This document shows, one piece after another, positions 12,573 to 24,292 of a stretch of DNA of 64,000 nucleotides. This DNA comes from Gymnopilus junonius (taxonomy: Eukaryota > Basidiomycota > Agaricomycetes > Agaricales > Galerinaceae): assembly GCA_015501075.1 (NCBI GenBank), contig JADNYJ010000072.1, positions 123,671-187,670 on the forward strand, written 5' to 3'. Position 1 is the stretch's first letter. The number at the start of each line of letters is the position of its first letter. The notes beneath the pieces were generated by a model, which ran no database searches, was not told the DNA's origin, and saw only the letters and a program-made list of their open reading frames with translations. A program made the position numbers and the translations under genes.

Positions 12573-12581
12573 CTTTATATA
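12573..12581 (-). promoter_or_regulatory. TATA-like box
   Basis: TATATAAAG on the minus strand, about 140 bases upstream of the ATG at 12436. The intervening leader is pyrimidine-rich, as is usual near fungal transcription starts. Confidence 0.4.
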
Positions 12582-13345
12582 CAAGAACGGGCGGAGTATA
12601 TGGGCCACTGGGAGACAATGCAAACTCGCCTAAAGAAACCGACTGTTACTTGATTTCGAAGATAACTGTGGCCCTAGTATAAGGCCACACGACCGTCATT
12701 ATGCGGAGGCGGAACATATTGCTATGTGGCTCCCATGTGCGCTGGCTTGCCTTCAAGGTATGAAGTCGGAGTTCGTCCAAGAGTTTCCTTATCTCTGGAT
12801 GCGGAAGATTACATCGTAAAAGAAGCATATTGCCAGTATTACTACTAAACGACTACTGAGATGAGGCTCAAATACTGTAACTTAGGGCCGGAGACATTGT
12901 CGGTATCCAAGTCCAGCCAATTAATGTGCCCGACGTCATGCGGGCATCCCAACTTATTGATCTTCACCATGACAGAAGGCGAGGCGTGCGACAAGGAACC
13001 TAATAAGGCCTTAGGTGAGATTCGACATGCATGCGCCACAGTTGTCCAGCCACTGACTAATGGTGTGCCTAGTCATAACATTCAAGGTCAGGGGTCAAAG
13101 GGACGTCAAAGGATTACAGTGGCCAAACGGGTTCGATACATTCAAAATAAGATTATAAGATGAAACAATGAGTCCAACAACGTACTAAGATATTAACAAG
13201 CAGGAGCATAGTTCTAACTATTGATTCCCTGGAAAGAACTGAACAAACGAATAATGTAAGCCTTGAGGAATCGGTCTGTCAGAGAAAATCTTACTAGCCA
13301 ATAGTAGCGAACTCGCCAGCATCACCGTCACCATCACTGGAACTG
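12582..13345. other. No supported gene
   Basis: Short overlapping frames on both strands, none with splice partners or motifs. Confidence 0.5.
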
Positions 13346-15003
13346 TCAACACTCAATGCTCGCGTCCAACTGACTCAGAAGCGGCAGTTGTCGCCAGAAA
13401 CCTGAGTGTAAGTGGGCTGGAGGAATTGGAGTGCGGTTCATCGGCCAAGACATCATTGACGACCGATCTCGGTCTTCCTTGGGGTGGTGGAGGTACAAGG
13501 GTGGATGAAATGTCAGGCTGAGCGTCGCCAGGGACGACGTTCTCCCTATTTTTCCTCCTCGTCCAGCACCAACCTGCTCATCTTTGAGTACAACCTTCTC
13601 CTCCCGATCCCTCATCACGATATCTCCGTCTCCAACTTTACCGAGTAAGGCAACGCGGGAGGAACACTCAAACTCGGGCTGGGAGGCACGCTGGCGCTGA
13701 GGCCGGCTTGGCCTTTTGTACTGGCGGTGGCGGTGGCGATGGACTTGCTGACAATCGGCGAGAGCGTCTTCCCCGACGCCAAAGATTCCGTCGGAACAGA
13801 GGCCGAGCCAGTCGATTTCCAGGTCTGAAGTTGAGGCGATTTTGCCGCTGCGCTCGCCGGACTGAGCTTATCAGAGTCAACCACAGTCCCAGTGGGCACA
13901 GAAGGCACCATTTTGACAGGCATAGCATTGCATTTCACCCCAGCACCACCACAGGCGACTTGACGCTTCTCACGGTACTAGCCACACTGCCAACGCTCGT
14001 GCTGGAGATCTTCCGGTTTCTCTCGTTCACGGGCGAGTTGCCCGCGGGGCATCCAGCAGAACCACCGTCCAGTCTCCACGCTGACCGTACTCGCCGCCGA
14101 CGTCTTCCTCGACCTCTGATTGACAGGCATGGACAAGCCACTAGAGCCAGTTTTGAATGACGTAATCGTCTCCGTCCTATCCGTCGCACTGTACAGCGTG
14201 GAGACGGGCCTGTTTGCAGAGGGCGAAACTGACAAGGTAGACACGTGGGAGGAGGTGCCTGAGGGTCCAGTCCGATTTGTGGAAGAAGTAGTAGTCGCCC
14301 TCAACCTCGTACTCCCACGTGAGCTGGGCCTGAGAGATGGAGAAGAGGGAGAAGCAACACTGCTCAAAGTCGAGGAAGTGAGAAGGAAGAGGTGTGGGTC
14401 CAACTGGAGCCGCCGTTGCATGCAATCTTTAGTACCGGAAACGAATTGTTACTGAGAGTGAATTAATGACGTGGCGGCAAAAAATCACACAGAATCACGT
14501 ACGTTGGTCTAGTCACTTCGTCCTTGCCATCCATCTTCAGCACTGTCTTCACCGTGTTAACTGCATTGAGCGGCGTTAATACCTATTGAAATTTCTAAAG
14601 AATACAATGAAATGATGAGCAGTGAAATGATGAGATAGTATACTTACTTAATCAAGGTTCCGAGGTCGCTGCGAGTAAGTGTGCGACTGTTCGGAACATT
14701 CGAGCTCACAACACGAACGAGGTTGTGAAAGGAACTCCGTTGAAGGGATTTGTTGGACACAGAAACACTACACGATATGAAGGTTAGATTGTAAGAACGA
14801 TTTACGATGAAGTGAAAAGAACGTACCAAGAGGTGGCAGACTACATTGCCCATTCTACAGAGGGAACTGAATAAAAGAAGGGGCGCAAGCAGTATAAGTG
14901 CGGCCTTCCAGGAAAGAACCAACCGGTTACCAACCTCGCCAGCCTCAGTGCCGCTATCGCTATCACCATCCAAATCCTTCACTTGCTTCACCCCAGCATC
15001 CAT
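13346..15003 (-). pseudogene. Ser/Thr-rich membrane-anchored protein, frame-broken
   Basis: The minus-strand start at 15003 begins an acidic leader, followed by a hydrophobic segment (AALILLAPLLLFSSLC). The first exon runs to the GTACGT donor near 14825. In-phase exons follow, with SNKSLQRSSFHNLVRVVSSN and VLTPLNAVNTVKTVLKMDG. Beyond 14421 a Ser/Thr-rich stretch (STLSSVASPSSPSL) continues for hundreds of bases, but the coding frame changes near 14070, 13935, 13625 and 13555, mostly at short homopolymers. The last part reads DISSTLVPPPPQGRPRSVVN in yet another frame. Coding-like composition persists through each shift, which suggests an ancestral single exon now carrying indels. No family name. 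Sequencing error is the alternative. Confidence 0.5.
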
Positions 15004-18000
15004 GGAGCTCGCTCCGAGGCGGTAGTTGTCGCAAGAGATCGCCTTTCGAAGATGGATGGTGATTGTGTCGCCCAGGTGTGGTCAGTACCACGTATCGCAG
15101 ACAACAGGGTTATCTCGCATACCAAAGAAAGGGCTTGAAGATAGAGGATGAGAGTGGCAAGAGATGATGGCGATGGACTCGAGAAGGGATATGGGTCCGA
15201 ATGGAGGCGCCGCTACATACAAGCTTGAAGAGGCGGAACAATATTCAAGACAAGTTGCTAAATGAGGGTGAATTCAATGACGTGGCGACAATTATAACGC
15301 AGAATCACGTACGTTTGTCTAGTTTCTTGGTACCAAATATTCCTCGCAGTCAAAGGTCTAATGTGTACAAAGAAAGATGAGCATAGAATGGAAGACACGG
15401 GAAAGGGTCATACGCACCTGAATTCCGACAGCTAGGAACAACGGATTCAATTCAGATGTGGCCTGCAGGGTCTTCTGTGTACAAAAAAGAGAATCAGACT
15501 CCAGTCCGCTGAGAGGATGGAGAGTGATAAAAAACGCATACCTGGAAATACAGTAACTGACTCCGGACGCGCAGCCCTGGCTGCATTCCAAGATAGACAC
15601 CTCCCTCAACTACGAAAACGAGTTAGAACCGGCACAGGGGGAAGCGGCAACAAGGGGAAAACCCAGGGACGCGATGATGAGTGTAACTACAAAGAAACCT
15701 AGGTAGAATACGACAAACGATTAGTAACTCTTACGACAGAAACACACATGCAAACGTACGTAGTCTCGGATCCCCTCTAACCCTCCCTGACACGTAAAAC
15801 TTCGCATATTCGGCCTCTGAAGAACGAGCTGAAAGGTTCCGAGGCCATGAGAGGGTTCAGCTGCGCAGATACGTGTACCGGCTGTAAATGTGCTGTAATT
15901 TCGCTAAAGGTGAAAATAAGATGTGGGGAAGATGAATGATCAGACAAGGCGGAAACACACCTCAGCGGTCTTCATGGATGCTCTGAACAGAGCTGTTCGT
16001 GTACTACGAGGTGCGTTCAAAGTACAGGGCTAACAGCAGGCGGAACATTGAAGAAAGGTATGGTGAAGGATGAGATCGATAGAGGTGAGCGGGCTGCACG
16101 TTGAACTGAGATTATTCTCACGGTGCTCTATAATGCTCTTTCGAGCTTTTTCTTTTGCGTCCTTCCTTGCCACCTCCGTCTATTCAACTCGATAGGCTCT
16201 AGGTAGGCACTGGGCAGCACGTACTATTTACGAAATACATGGATAAATAGTCCATTAAGACCTGTAGTCTAACATTTTCCCTGTGATCACGGTAGCTACG
16301 TCGACAATATTCTGCAATGAGTACAACAAACTTTGCGCAGGAAATTCACTCCTCAATCGCTGAAGGCTCTTCAGTGCAGCCGGTAAAATGGGCGTGGCTC
16401 GTAACTTTTGAGGCCTGAAGCCTGAGCCGTCCATAAGAAAGTTGGAAGCTGGGATGGCCCCAGGATGACGTCGACTTGATTCATGCATGTAGATTAGCAC
16501 TGGAAGTTGCCATCCTCGCATTCCTTCAATTCCACCATAGCAATGACCAGCTTGTTAGGCTACAACTTCACCGCCGAGGACATCACGTCTGAGTCCGTGA
16601 AAGAGACTTTCGGCCGTTCAAAGCTGGTGGGAAGGGTTATGGGAGAATAAAAGTGAAAGTGAATTGATCAACATACCTGTGTTGCATGTCGCGATCACCA
16701 GCACTACGGAAAAGATGTTTAGGACGACTTCATTATTTGATAATAAAACCGAGTTAATAACGCGGCAAACATTGAGAATTAAGGAATACCTTACCTTAGT
16801 TAAAGTTCCACAGCACAAGACTTCCCCGCGATAGGGATAAGCTGAAGCAGCTCTCTCCTGTCGTTGCCGTCGTCTCCATATTCAGTACTGCAGCCTTTTC
16901 GAGAGAAACTGACGCGAAACTTATGCCTAGGTAAAACGGTCAGCATAATGCGGAAAGAGTAACAGGGTATCATACTTAAGTAGCGCCATTCTTGAGAGTC
17001 GGCGCCGAACTGGAATAGTTTGATCTCCCTTGGACATGGCTGGAATGTCCGCATAAAATGAAATAAATTTATAGTCAACTTCTACTGAAAAGAGGAGCAC
17101 GAAACATACCGAGAAACGACGAGGCCAATTAGCTAAGATTGAGCAGTTCAAGCCAGAGCTGAAGTCCACCCGAAGTTCAAATCGTCACTCTTGAGGGAAA
17201 AGCTCCTTCAACGAGGATGGGGATCGGCTCATGCGCTGGTGGCAGTGAAGAATGCCCAGAGGTATGACCACGATAGGAATGTCAGAAAGGTCGTATCAGA
17301 GCTACGGTAAGAGAGTGGGTCAATGACTCCGTGTGACCATGCATTTTGAGTAAGAGTAGAAAACGTACATAAATCGCCCCCGAACATCCTAACGTGTAAA
17401 ACTTCTCATATTGTCTTTCCGCGCGTAGCAACGGACCAGCACCTGGAGCCAGCGCGTCTTTTGTTGTCGGACTGCATAGATTGACGAGCCACAAGAGATC
17501 TGTAGTTGCATTAGAGTCTGGAATGGTAAGTCAGCTGCGAAGGAAAGGATCAAATGAGCCTGAACACGAATTTACCATACTCAAGGGCGCGATGCCACTT
17601 TGTTCAACGAGGTTCCTGGGTTGAGAAAGAGACGAAAGTACGCAGTCCACGAAATACAGGAGATCGCTCAGCGACATGACATGGAAGTTGGGGAAGAAGA
17701 GCGGACCTGGTGTTTGCGTCGTGCTAGTCGCGTGTTGAGGTTAGTTCTCACGGTTCCTGATAACGTTCGCCTCCTGGTTTTGTCCTGGCTAGAATACGCG
17801 AAATGAGAAGAAATTTTCTGACACTCCAAAGTCCCGGTAGCTGGTGTCTAGTCACGTAAATACGTCCAGGCTTCCTAAATTCAAAAATTTCAATGTGAAA
17901 GGGCCTTGATCTAATGCTATTTTGCACCTTATAGACGGATCCGTCCCGAACTTTGTCTCCTCGTATTTGAATGTAGATATGTCTTCTGATATTGTGGAGC

Positions 18001-18248
18001 TTTAGAACATGCTGAGAATAAGTCGGTCCTCGTTAGTAACCAATAAACCAGCAGGAAATATTTCCGAAGTCCAGAAATTCTTTCGAGAAAGCACGCTTTA
18101 ACCGTTTTGGGCATAGATACCCATTCTGGCAAAGAGACCTCATCCGTCCACGAATTTTCACATGGGACATGGGCAGAGGCAGTCGAGTCTGCTAAATTTT
18201 AAGATCAGATAGTCAGGCTCCCACACTTCACACTACCCTTTCTTTCTA
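15004..18248. repeat. Diverged partial copies of the preceding gene and unassigned sequence
   Basis: The stretch around 15185-15330 repeats 14390-14515 imperfectly (both contain GACGTGGCG and end in AGAATCACGTACGT, a shared splice donor). On the minus strand, the fragments AEYAKFYVSG near 15810 and RQYEKFYTLG near 17410 look like two diverged copies of one exon. No complete gene can be built. Longer minus frames at 16800-17078 and 16255-16521 remain unassigned. Confidence 0.4.
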
Positions 18249-18251
18249 CGA

Positions 18252-18258
18252 TATAAGA
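18252..18258 (+). promoter_or_regulatory. TATA-like box
   Basis: TATAAGA about 106 bases before the ATG at 18358 and only 13 bases before the upstream ATG at 18265. This argues that the upstream ATG is not in the transcript. Confidence 0.4.
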
Positions 18259-18357
18259 GTCCGCGTGTTCCTCTCCACTACTTTACGACCCATCTTTCGC
18301 TCGTTGAAATCTAGTCTGCTACCCATCTATTGCTTCTCTGCGATATTTTATACACAT

Positions 18358-19179
18358 ATGGCCCAAGATTTCCCCGATGATATGCCCAGTCTGCCGCCAC
18401 ATGCGTCCCCTCCTATCATTCGTGTCTCTGACGCTCCTACCGTAACCCCAATCAATGCAATCGGTACACAATTCCCCGATAGTAGATATCTCGCCCCACA
18501 TCGCGAGGCTCTTGCTCTTACTCTGCCAAACTCTGAAGGCGTCGTTATTTCTGGCGCCGGCTCTAGGCCAAGCGCTCCACCCAAACGGAACCTCCGCACC
18601 CTTTTGGACCCATATGACAGCAAATCTCCTTATGCTACTCCAGTTGACGACTTGCTCGGCCTGAATAAGAGCCCCAGTCAGGAATCATTCAATGCATTAA
18701 AACCCTTTAGACGAGATCAGATCCGACAGAATGACCATTTGTCAACTGCACGAGATGGCCGATCGTCAACTGCGTTTATGATCCCCGACGAGGATAGACC
18801 GACAATAGCTTGGCCAGCTTTTAAATCGGTCGACAATCTTCCGTTGAAGAAAAACAAAAATTTCTTCTCATCTGCCAAGCATCGCTTGCTCGGCCTTTTG
18901 ACACCTTCTGGTAAGACCCAACCCAAACCCGCACCGACAGCAGACCATGCATACGATGGCCCTCTCCCCGTTCAGTATGGAAACAAAGATATAGCGTTAT
19001 CCTCAAGCCATCCGTACTCTGGCTCTAGACGTGTTCACCTCAAAACGGATTGGGAGGGCTTTGACGACGTCACCCGAGAGGCTAGTATAAGAGCCAGAGC
19101 TATATCAGAGATCTGGGCTTATGAACGAGTTGGAGACCGAAAAGAAGTGCGCGATGATGGACCAGAGGCGGAAAGTTGA
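18358..19179 (+). CDS. Hypothetical proline/serine-rich protein
   Basis: A single open frame of 273 codons from 18358 (304 if started at 18265). The later start is preferred because of the TATA-like box at 18252 and because the extra N-terminus would be a hydrophobic leader out of character with the rest. The protein is hydrophilic and probably disordered: Pro/Ser/Asp-rich at first, then basic patches (LKKNKNFFSS), a Pro/Lys segment, and a C-terminal amphipathic helix (REASIRARAISEIWAYERVG). No signal peptide or membrane helix from 18358, and no domain recognised. Codon use and length make it likely to be real. Confidence 0.6.
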   Translation: MAQDFPDDMPSLPPHASPPIIRVSDAPTVTPINAIGTQFPDSRYLAPHREALALTLPNSEGVVISGAGSRPSAPPKRNLRTLLDPYDSKSPYATPVDDLLGLNKSPSQESFNALKPFRRDQIRQNDHLSTARDGRSSTAFMIPDEDRPTIAWPAFKSVDNLPLKKNKNFFSSAKHRLLGLLTPSGKTQPKPAPTADHAYDGPLPVQYGNKDIALSSSHPYSGSRRVHLKTDWEGFDDVTREASIRARAISEIWAYERVGDRKEVRDDGPEAES

Positions 19180-19402
19180 TAAAAAATGGAAGATTAGTCA
19201 GGGGAAGGGATCGACAAGGTGGCGGAAGAAAGAAAGAAATGCTAATTGTTATCGATTAACCCGGACTGATAATGTGGCTAACGGTGATCTAATCTTATCA
19301 ACTGAGTCTAGACTCTGAGGATACTAACGATTTAAATATGAACTAGTGACTGGACATCTATGTACTCTCTATCATCAAGAACAAGTAATTTCCTAAATAC
19401 CT

Positions 19403-20809
19403 TTATATGTCAAAGTAGCAATAGGAGTTACATATCGTACAAGGCTTGAGGAATTGCAACCGGTAACTCCTTGGCAAATTGAGTGCTTCAAGTTTCGCGT
19501 GAAGACTTCTCCTTGCCGCAGGTCTCAAAGAAGTCGTCACCATGTTGAGCGCCATGATGGGTGAATATCCAGAGGAAAGACCAGCTTCATTCCGCAAATG
19601 AACCATATTGAAGATGTCATCTGAACCTCCGTTCGTGGAAATTGAGAGTGAGTTGAGGCATGGGAGTAAACTGCCTGTTGCCAATTGGACAAGAATGGGG
19701 AAGACGACATGGATACCAGGAGGAAGGGAGAGTGATTTAAGATTAGGAAGCATTCGGAATAGGGCTTCTAATTTGCTATTGTCGGATTGGGGTTGATTTG
19801 GCCCACATTGGATGCGATTACTTAGAGGAAAGTCTGTCAGGAGGAGCTGTGTAAGAGTATTCGACGAGTAAGAGAGCCATCGAGTGTATAATGCCAGATC
19901 CCATTTGAATGGGAAATTATTATCCCCCCATTCGACCCAAAGAGATCTAATGGCAGGGAGATGGATAAGGTTCACGAAGTTAGAGTTATTACTTGTATCA
20001 ATGAGCCGAATACGAAGTTTAGTAAGTTTTCGCATAATTATTGGCTCGGTTTGAAGAGTAGATTCAGGTACGAAGGTGACATAGAAAAAAGCATCCATGA
20101 GAGTGTCGCATGACAAACGTGCCATCGCCATGAACACGTCCGGAGACATACTGAGGGATCCCATGTCGATCTTCTTCATTACACGCAGGTGCGACATGGT
20201 GTCTAGCGGTGGGAGGCACGGAGGTGGATCAACATGCCCAAAGCTATAGCGGGTGTGGATAATGAGGGTTGAAGCAGGCTGAGTGCCGATGCTGACGAAG
20301 GTAACGTTGATGTCCTCTACAACCTGAAGGGACGCATCAGGTAAATATGAGCGGAATCGTGAATGCGCCTCCAGAGAGAGAATACAGTCGACATATAGGA
20401 GTCGGTGAACATTGGGCAGGATAATCTCATCCAAAATATCAATTCCACCCCCTCCAAACAGAAGGTTTTCGATGCGCACATTGGCGAGGTTAATCCCATG
20501 ATGGTCGAGAGCAGAGACGAAATGAAAGGAAAATTTGTCGACCACACTCCATCTAATGATGAACCGAAAAGCCTCAAGTTGATGTTCCATGTTGTCGACG
20601 GCTCCCGGTAAGAAAATGAAGTGCTCTAAAGAGGACGGATTCAAGATGACTGCATTTAAGAGATCTCTTGAAGTGTTGTTAAGAACAATGCGTATATGTT
20701 CGGCGGATAGAGGAAAAGTGATTGAATTTTCCAGAGACCTCCGAGTTACAGGAATGATGATGTCGGGTTGTTGAAGTAGGCGCATTTGGTTGGTACGAAA
20801 AAACGACAT
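19403..20809 (-). CDS. Leucine-rich solenoid protein, F-box family type without visible F-box
   Basis: An intronless 468-codon frame on the minus strand. It reads like the leucine-rich half of Agaricomycete F-box proteins: repeated units such as SLEHFIFLPG, LPNVHRLLYVDC, MRKLTKLRIRLID, LPAIRSLWVEWG, LTQLLLTDFPL, LPNLKSLSLPPG and LPCLNSLSIS. I searched about 300 bases upstream of the start for an F-box (Leu-Pro-x-Glu and Cys-x-x-Trp patterns) and saw none, so either the F-box exon lies further off, is very diverged, or has been lost. The frame itself is clean. A role in ubiquitin ligase targeting is inferred from the family and would need the F-box. Confidence 0.65.
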   Translation of the reverse strand: MSFFRTNQMRLLQQPDIIIPVTRRSLENSITFPLSAEHIRIVLNNTSRDLLNAVILNPSSLEHFIFLPGAVDNMEHQLEAFRFIIRWSVVDKFSFHFVSALDHHGINLANVRIENLLFGGGGIDILDEIILPNVHRLLYVDCILSLEAHSRFRSYLPDASLQVVEDINVTFVSIGTQPASTLIIHTRYSFGHVDPPPCLPPLDTMSHLRVMKKIDMGSLSMSPDVFMAMARLSCDTLMDAFFYVTFVPESTLQTEPIIMRKLTKLRIRLIDTSNNSNFVNLIHLPAIRSLWVEWGDNNFPFKWDLALYTRWLSYSSNTLTQLLLTDFPLSNRIQCGPNQPQSDNSKLEALFRMLPNLKSLSLPPGIHVVFPILVQLATGSLLPCLNSLSISTNGGSDDIFNMVHLRNEAGLSSGYSPIMALNMVTTSLRPAARRSLHAKLEALNLPRSYRLQFLKPCTICNSYCYFDI

Positions 20810-23800
20810 TCTATAACGATCAAAGAAGATTAGTGTCTTATGGTGCTAGAATATAGTGCCGGCATACTTGGAGTTATATATCAACATGGAAGGGAACCCT
20901 CTGGAGGTGAAAAGTGGGGAAATAAACAGAGCGGATTTCAGAGTCCTCACCGTTATATTTGAAATGAAAGTTTACATTGAAATTCGGCTCGACCCAGTCG
21001 ACTTTTCGAGAAGGGCTCTCGGAGGAAGCGCTTCAGACCACGTTCAGGGGTGTATTTCATATATTCAAAACCGACTTAGTGGACTGGAGGGACAGAGGAT
21101 GTGGTAGGTTAGCCTCATGCCTCGGTTGTGACTGTATGAGATAACTAGATTATAATCGTAGTCCGGAATGGTTAAGCCGTCCCCCTCAATGCCTTGTAAT
21201 CCGCACTACAGGCAAAAAGAGCATGACCCAGGAATTCAACATCCTGTCACTTTAAGAGAACCGAAACCAAAACGAGAACCCTCCGTCCACCCTTATGCAG
21301 GTGACCAGAACATGCTTTTGTGGATTTTCGAAGGAAATATCGTGTTCGCGACATCTGTGGGAACTTGTTCGGCTCCACCAACAGAAACATCGAGCTGTTG
21401 CACAATAATGCTCAGGACATTCCGAACACACATGAAAAAAAGTTCACAGCATTATTTGTTGGGTCAGGAAAACAGTGCACTTCGTCCACTAAGGGGACGT
21501 AGCAGTGATCTTCAGTCTACACAGATTTTACTTTCGGCTTTCAAAAAGGCTCCCGACTTCGCCGTTCCTATGTGTGACCAGCGGAAAAACGTGGCCTCAG
21601 TGTTCTGTCACCCAAGAGCCTCTCTGATCAAAACCCTGATATGCACGTAATTTCAAGCTACGTGCATGTTGTCAGGAAGTTAACAAGGATATGCGATTTG
21701 CTCGAAGATATTCCCTTCCACACCAAAATTCGGGAAATAAGACAGGATTGCCTTCGAAAAAGCAAGTATGACAACAGTCTCCAATCTTCAAGCTATACGT
21801 AGTCATTGCATCCCACCCAAACATATGAAGCTCCGTGGACAGATTAAGCTCTGAAGATGAGCCGTGCGATAGTGCTTGATCAGAATAAATGAGTCCGCAC
21901 TGCACAGTCACATAAACAGCAGGGACCGCTCCAGGGTCGTTCAAGCGAAAGGAAACACAGGAAATCAGAGACAGAGAACACAACGGAAGCCAGTAAGAAA
22001 TGGTCTCTACATAATAAGTCATAGACATTGATTATAGTGAATGAAGAGGTGTACGAAAGGATGAGGGAGAAGGTGGAAAATGTTTTGGAGAGTTTGACCG
22101 ATGACGCCGAAGGGATCAAAGCCGTAAGTCAATAGAAGTCAACAAATCCGACCGCTTGCTTCTTGAACTTATCATTGGCTGAAATCGCACACTTGGAAAC
22201 TCGAAATGAGGGTAATCTGCACATGACACTATAATTTACATTTCGAAGCGAAAACTTAGTGAGCCTCTGACCATTGCTTTCATCTGGCCTGTTTAGTGAC
22301 ACGTCTTCAAGTTTCAAATTTTCACAGTTTGCTTCGCCCTAGATGGCGAACAACATTCCCTATGAACCATAGACTTCCTGTCTGGTGCGAGATGCTCTAG
22401 TCATAGCCCCTACACCGATGCCACAGTAAGTTCCCGTTATGTATATTTCAGTGGGCCTGGCCACCTTATCTTTGTTCTCAGAGTTCCATATCATCCTCAC
22501 GCGTATGGTCATCACCGTAATTAGTCTCTGCGGCATCCACGTCATGCATTATCTAACGTCTTTCTATTTTCTGGTCCTAAGACGTGTTCTTTCAGCCCGT
22601 CTAGCTTCTACTGCCACCTCAACGTCCCCATACGCCTCTTCATTTTTGACTTCAACACACAGTCCAAAATCCCACTTTGATTACGCGGTCCAGGTCGTTA
22701 CGCATGCAATGTAACCAGCCGGTTTCCGTTTTACAGTCAAATCTGTTGACCAATCTGCTTCTCACCTAGAACATGACACGGAAGCATTGGGATGAATCAG
22801 AACGGATGAAGTGGTATATTTTCACGCGATGGAAGGCGTCTTTGGAGCATTGCTGTTGGTAAGCTCGTTTTGACTTTGTCGACCACTTTCCTGACTGCTT
22901 ATAGCTGTCTATAGAGTACCTACAATTGCTCTACGTCTTCAACGTTGGTTAGGAGTAATCTTTACGTCCTTCAACGTTGGTGAGTCCATTCCGCAGCTCT
23001 GCTTGGTGGATGCTCTGAAATTTAAATATTTCCTTGTCATTCAGTTCTATCAACGGCAAACACCTCTGTACTGGACCAGTTATCTCTGACCTTTCAATGG
23101 CGACCCCGTCTTATGTTTTCTTGATCGCCCGCATGTGTAAATGTGTAATCATTTTTCTCGAGTTGAAAGAAGTGAATCGTAATATCTATTGCGTACAAAG
23201 GGATCTGTGCTATTAGGGTAGCTTCTGTACGTCCTCGCACACATGTCTGAATTCGCGGTGCCAGCTACTCCTGCGTGAATCATTGTAACGGTCTCAGCAC
23301 TTTTAAATAAATCTACATGAAATCAAATACGCGGAATCGTCCAAGGCTCAATGGAGTGAAACTTACTTTTTGAAGAGGCACCAGAAATTGGACAGAGCCC
23401 TTTTTCTTGATAACAATAAATCAAGTGACAGCTACTGATAACTCGAAAAAGCGCTAGAACTGTCCGTCCAGGAAGTCGAAGTTCCTCCCAATATCGAGAT
23501 AACGCATCTTTTAAGATAAATTTAGGGAAACGGGAAACTAAGGAGGTAGTCACAGACAGGTTATAAGATCCTATATTTCAATCACGTCTTACAGTTCATA
23601 ATATGTCAGTCGGAAGAATTGTTCAAATGAATCGTTGTCAGGCTTACCTTGAGTTTGCCTTGGGAATCAAGCAATACATCCGACTCTACAGCGACAAAGC
23701 TAGCCATAATCAGGTGAGCGGTGATGCTTGGCTGGGTACTACAATACTTTATAAGGTATGAGCAATGGCCCAACGTTAACCCAACTCAAAAAAGAGTCGA

Positions 23801-23971
23801 AGGACAGTCATTCTCGGACTCGGAGACAGTGCCGTAGATTACGTAACACTGACGCGTTCATTCCGGGCTTGGAGCTCCTCATGTTGTCCCGACCTCCCAT
23901 TATCACATCGCCTTTTTTGAAACTTCTCGCCTCTTCTCATCTTTTTACGTTCCCCTTATAACCATCTTAGC
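20810..23971. other. Gene-poor region
   Basis: Open frames of 60-160 codons occur on both strands (for example 21168-21650 plus, 21672-22119 minus, 22439-22714 plus with two hydrophobic stretches), but none could be joined or matched to a family. Confidence 0.45.
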
Positions 23972-24292
23972 CGATGTGGAAGCATCGTCTATTGCGTTTG
24001 CTATGGTTCGACATGACGGCGATTCCGGATTTTGAGCTAGGGATGGAAGAGAGGATGGGCGGAACGGGTTTAGATAGATATCTGAGCAGGTATGGGTTGA
24101 TTCGTCCCAGGGCACGTATGCGGTACTAATACACTCTGTAGTGTTCTTTCCGTATTACAACTACGTCCCGCGATCATTAATCGTGCTCGAGCAACCCGAA
24201 ATTTTCGTGGACATCTGCTCGACAACGGAACACTTGCCAGGGCGCAGCACTGTGCTGCTCTATCTCTATTTCTCTCGCGGACGGTTTCCTAA
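23972..24292 (+). CDS. Possible small hypothetical gene
   Basis: Weak two-exon model. The first exon begins near 23972 and ends at the donor GTATGG near 24090. The acceptor CTCTGTAG lies near 24142, and the second exon has composition typical of a folded protein (VLSVLQLRPAIINRARATRN, then GTLARAQHCAALSLFLS) to a stop at 24292. The join is in phase. The true start may lie further left. No family recognised. Confidence 0.25.

Noticed and set aside
18265..18357. N-terminal extension of the intronless gene
   Set aside because: A TATA-like box only 13 bases upstream makes the first ATG unlikely to be transcribed.
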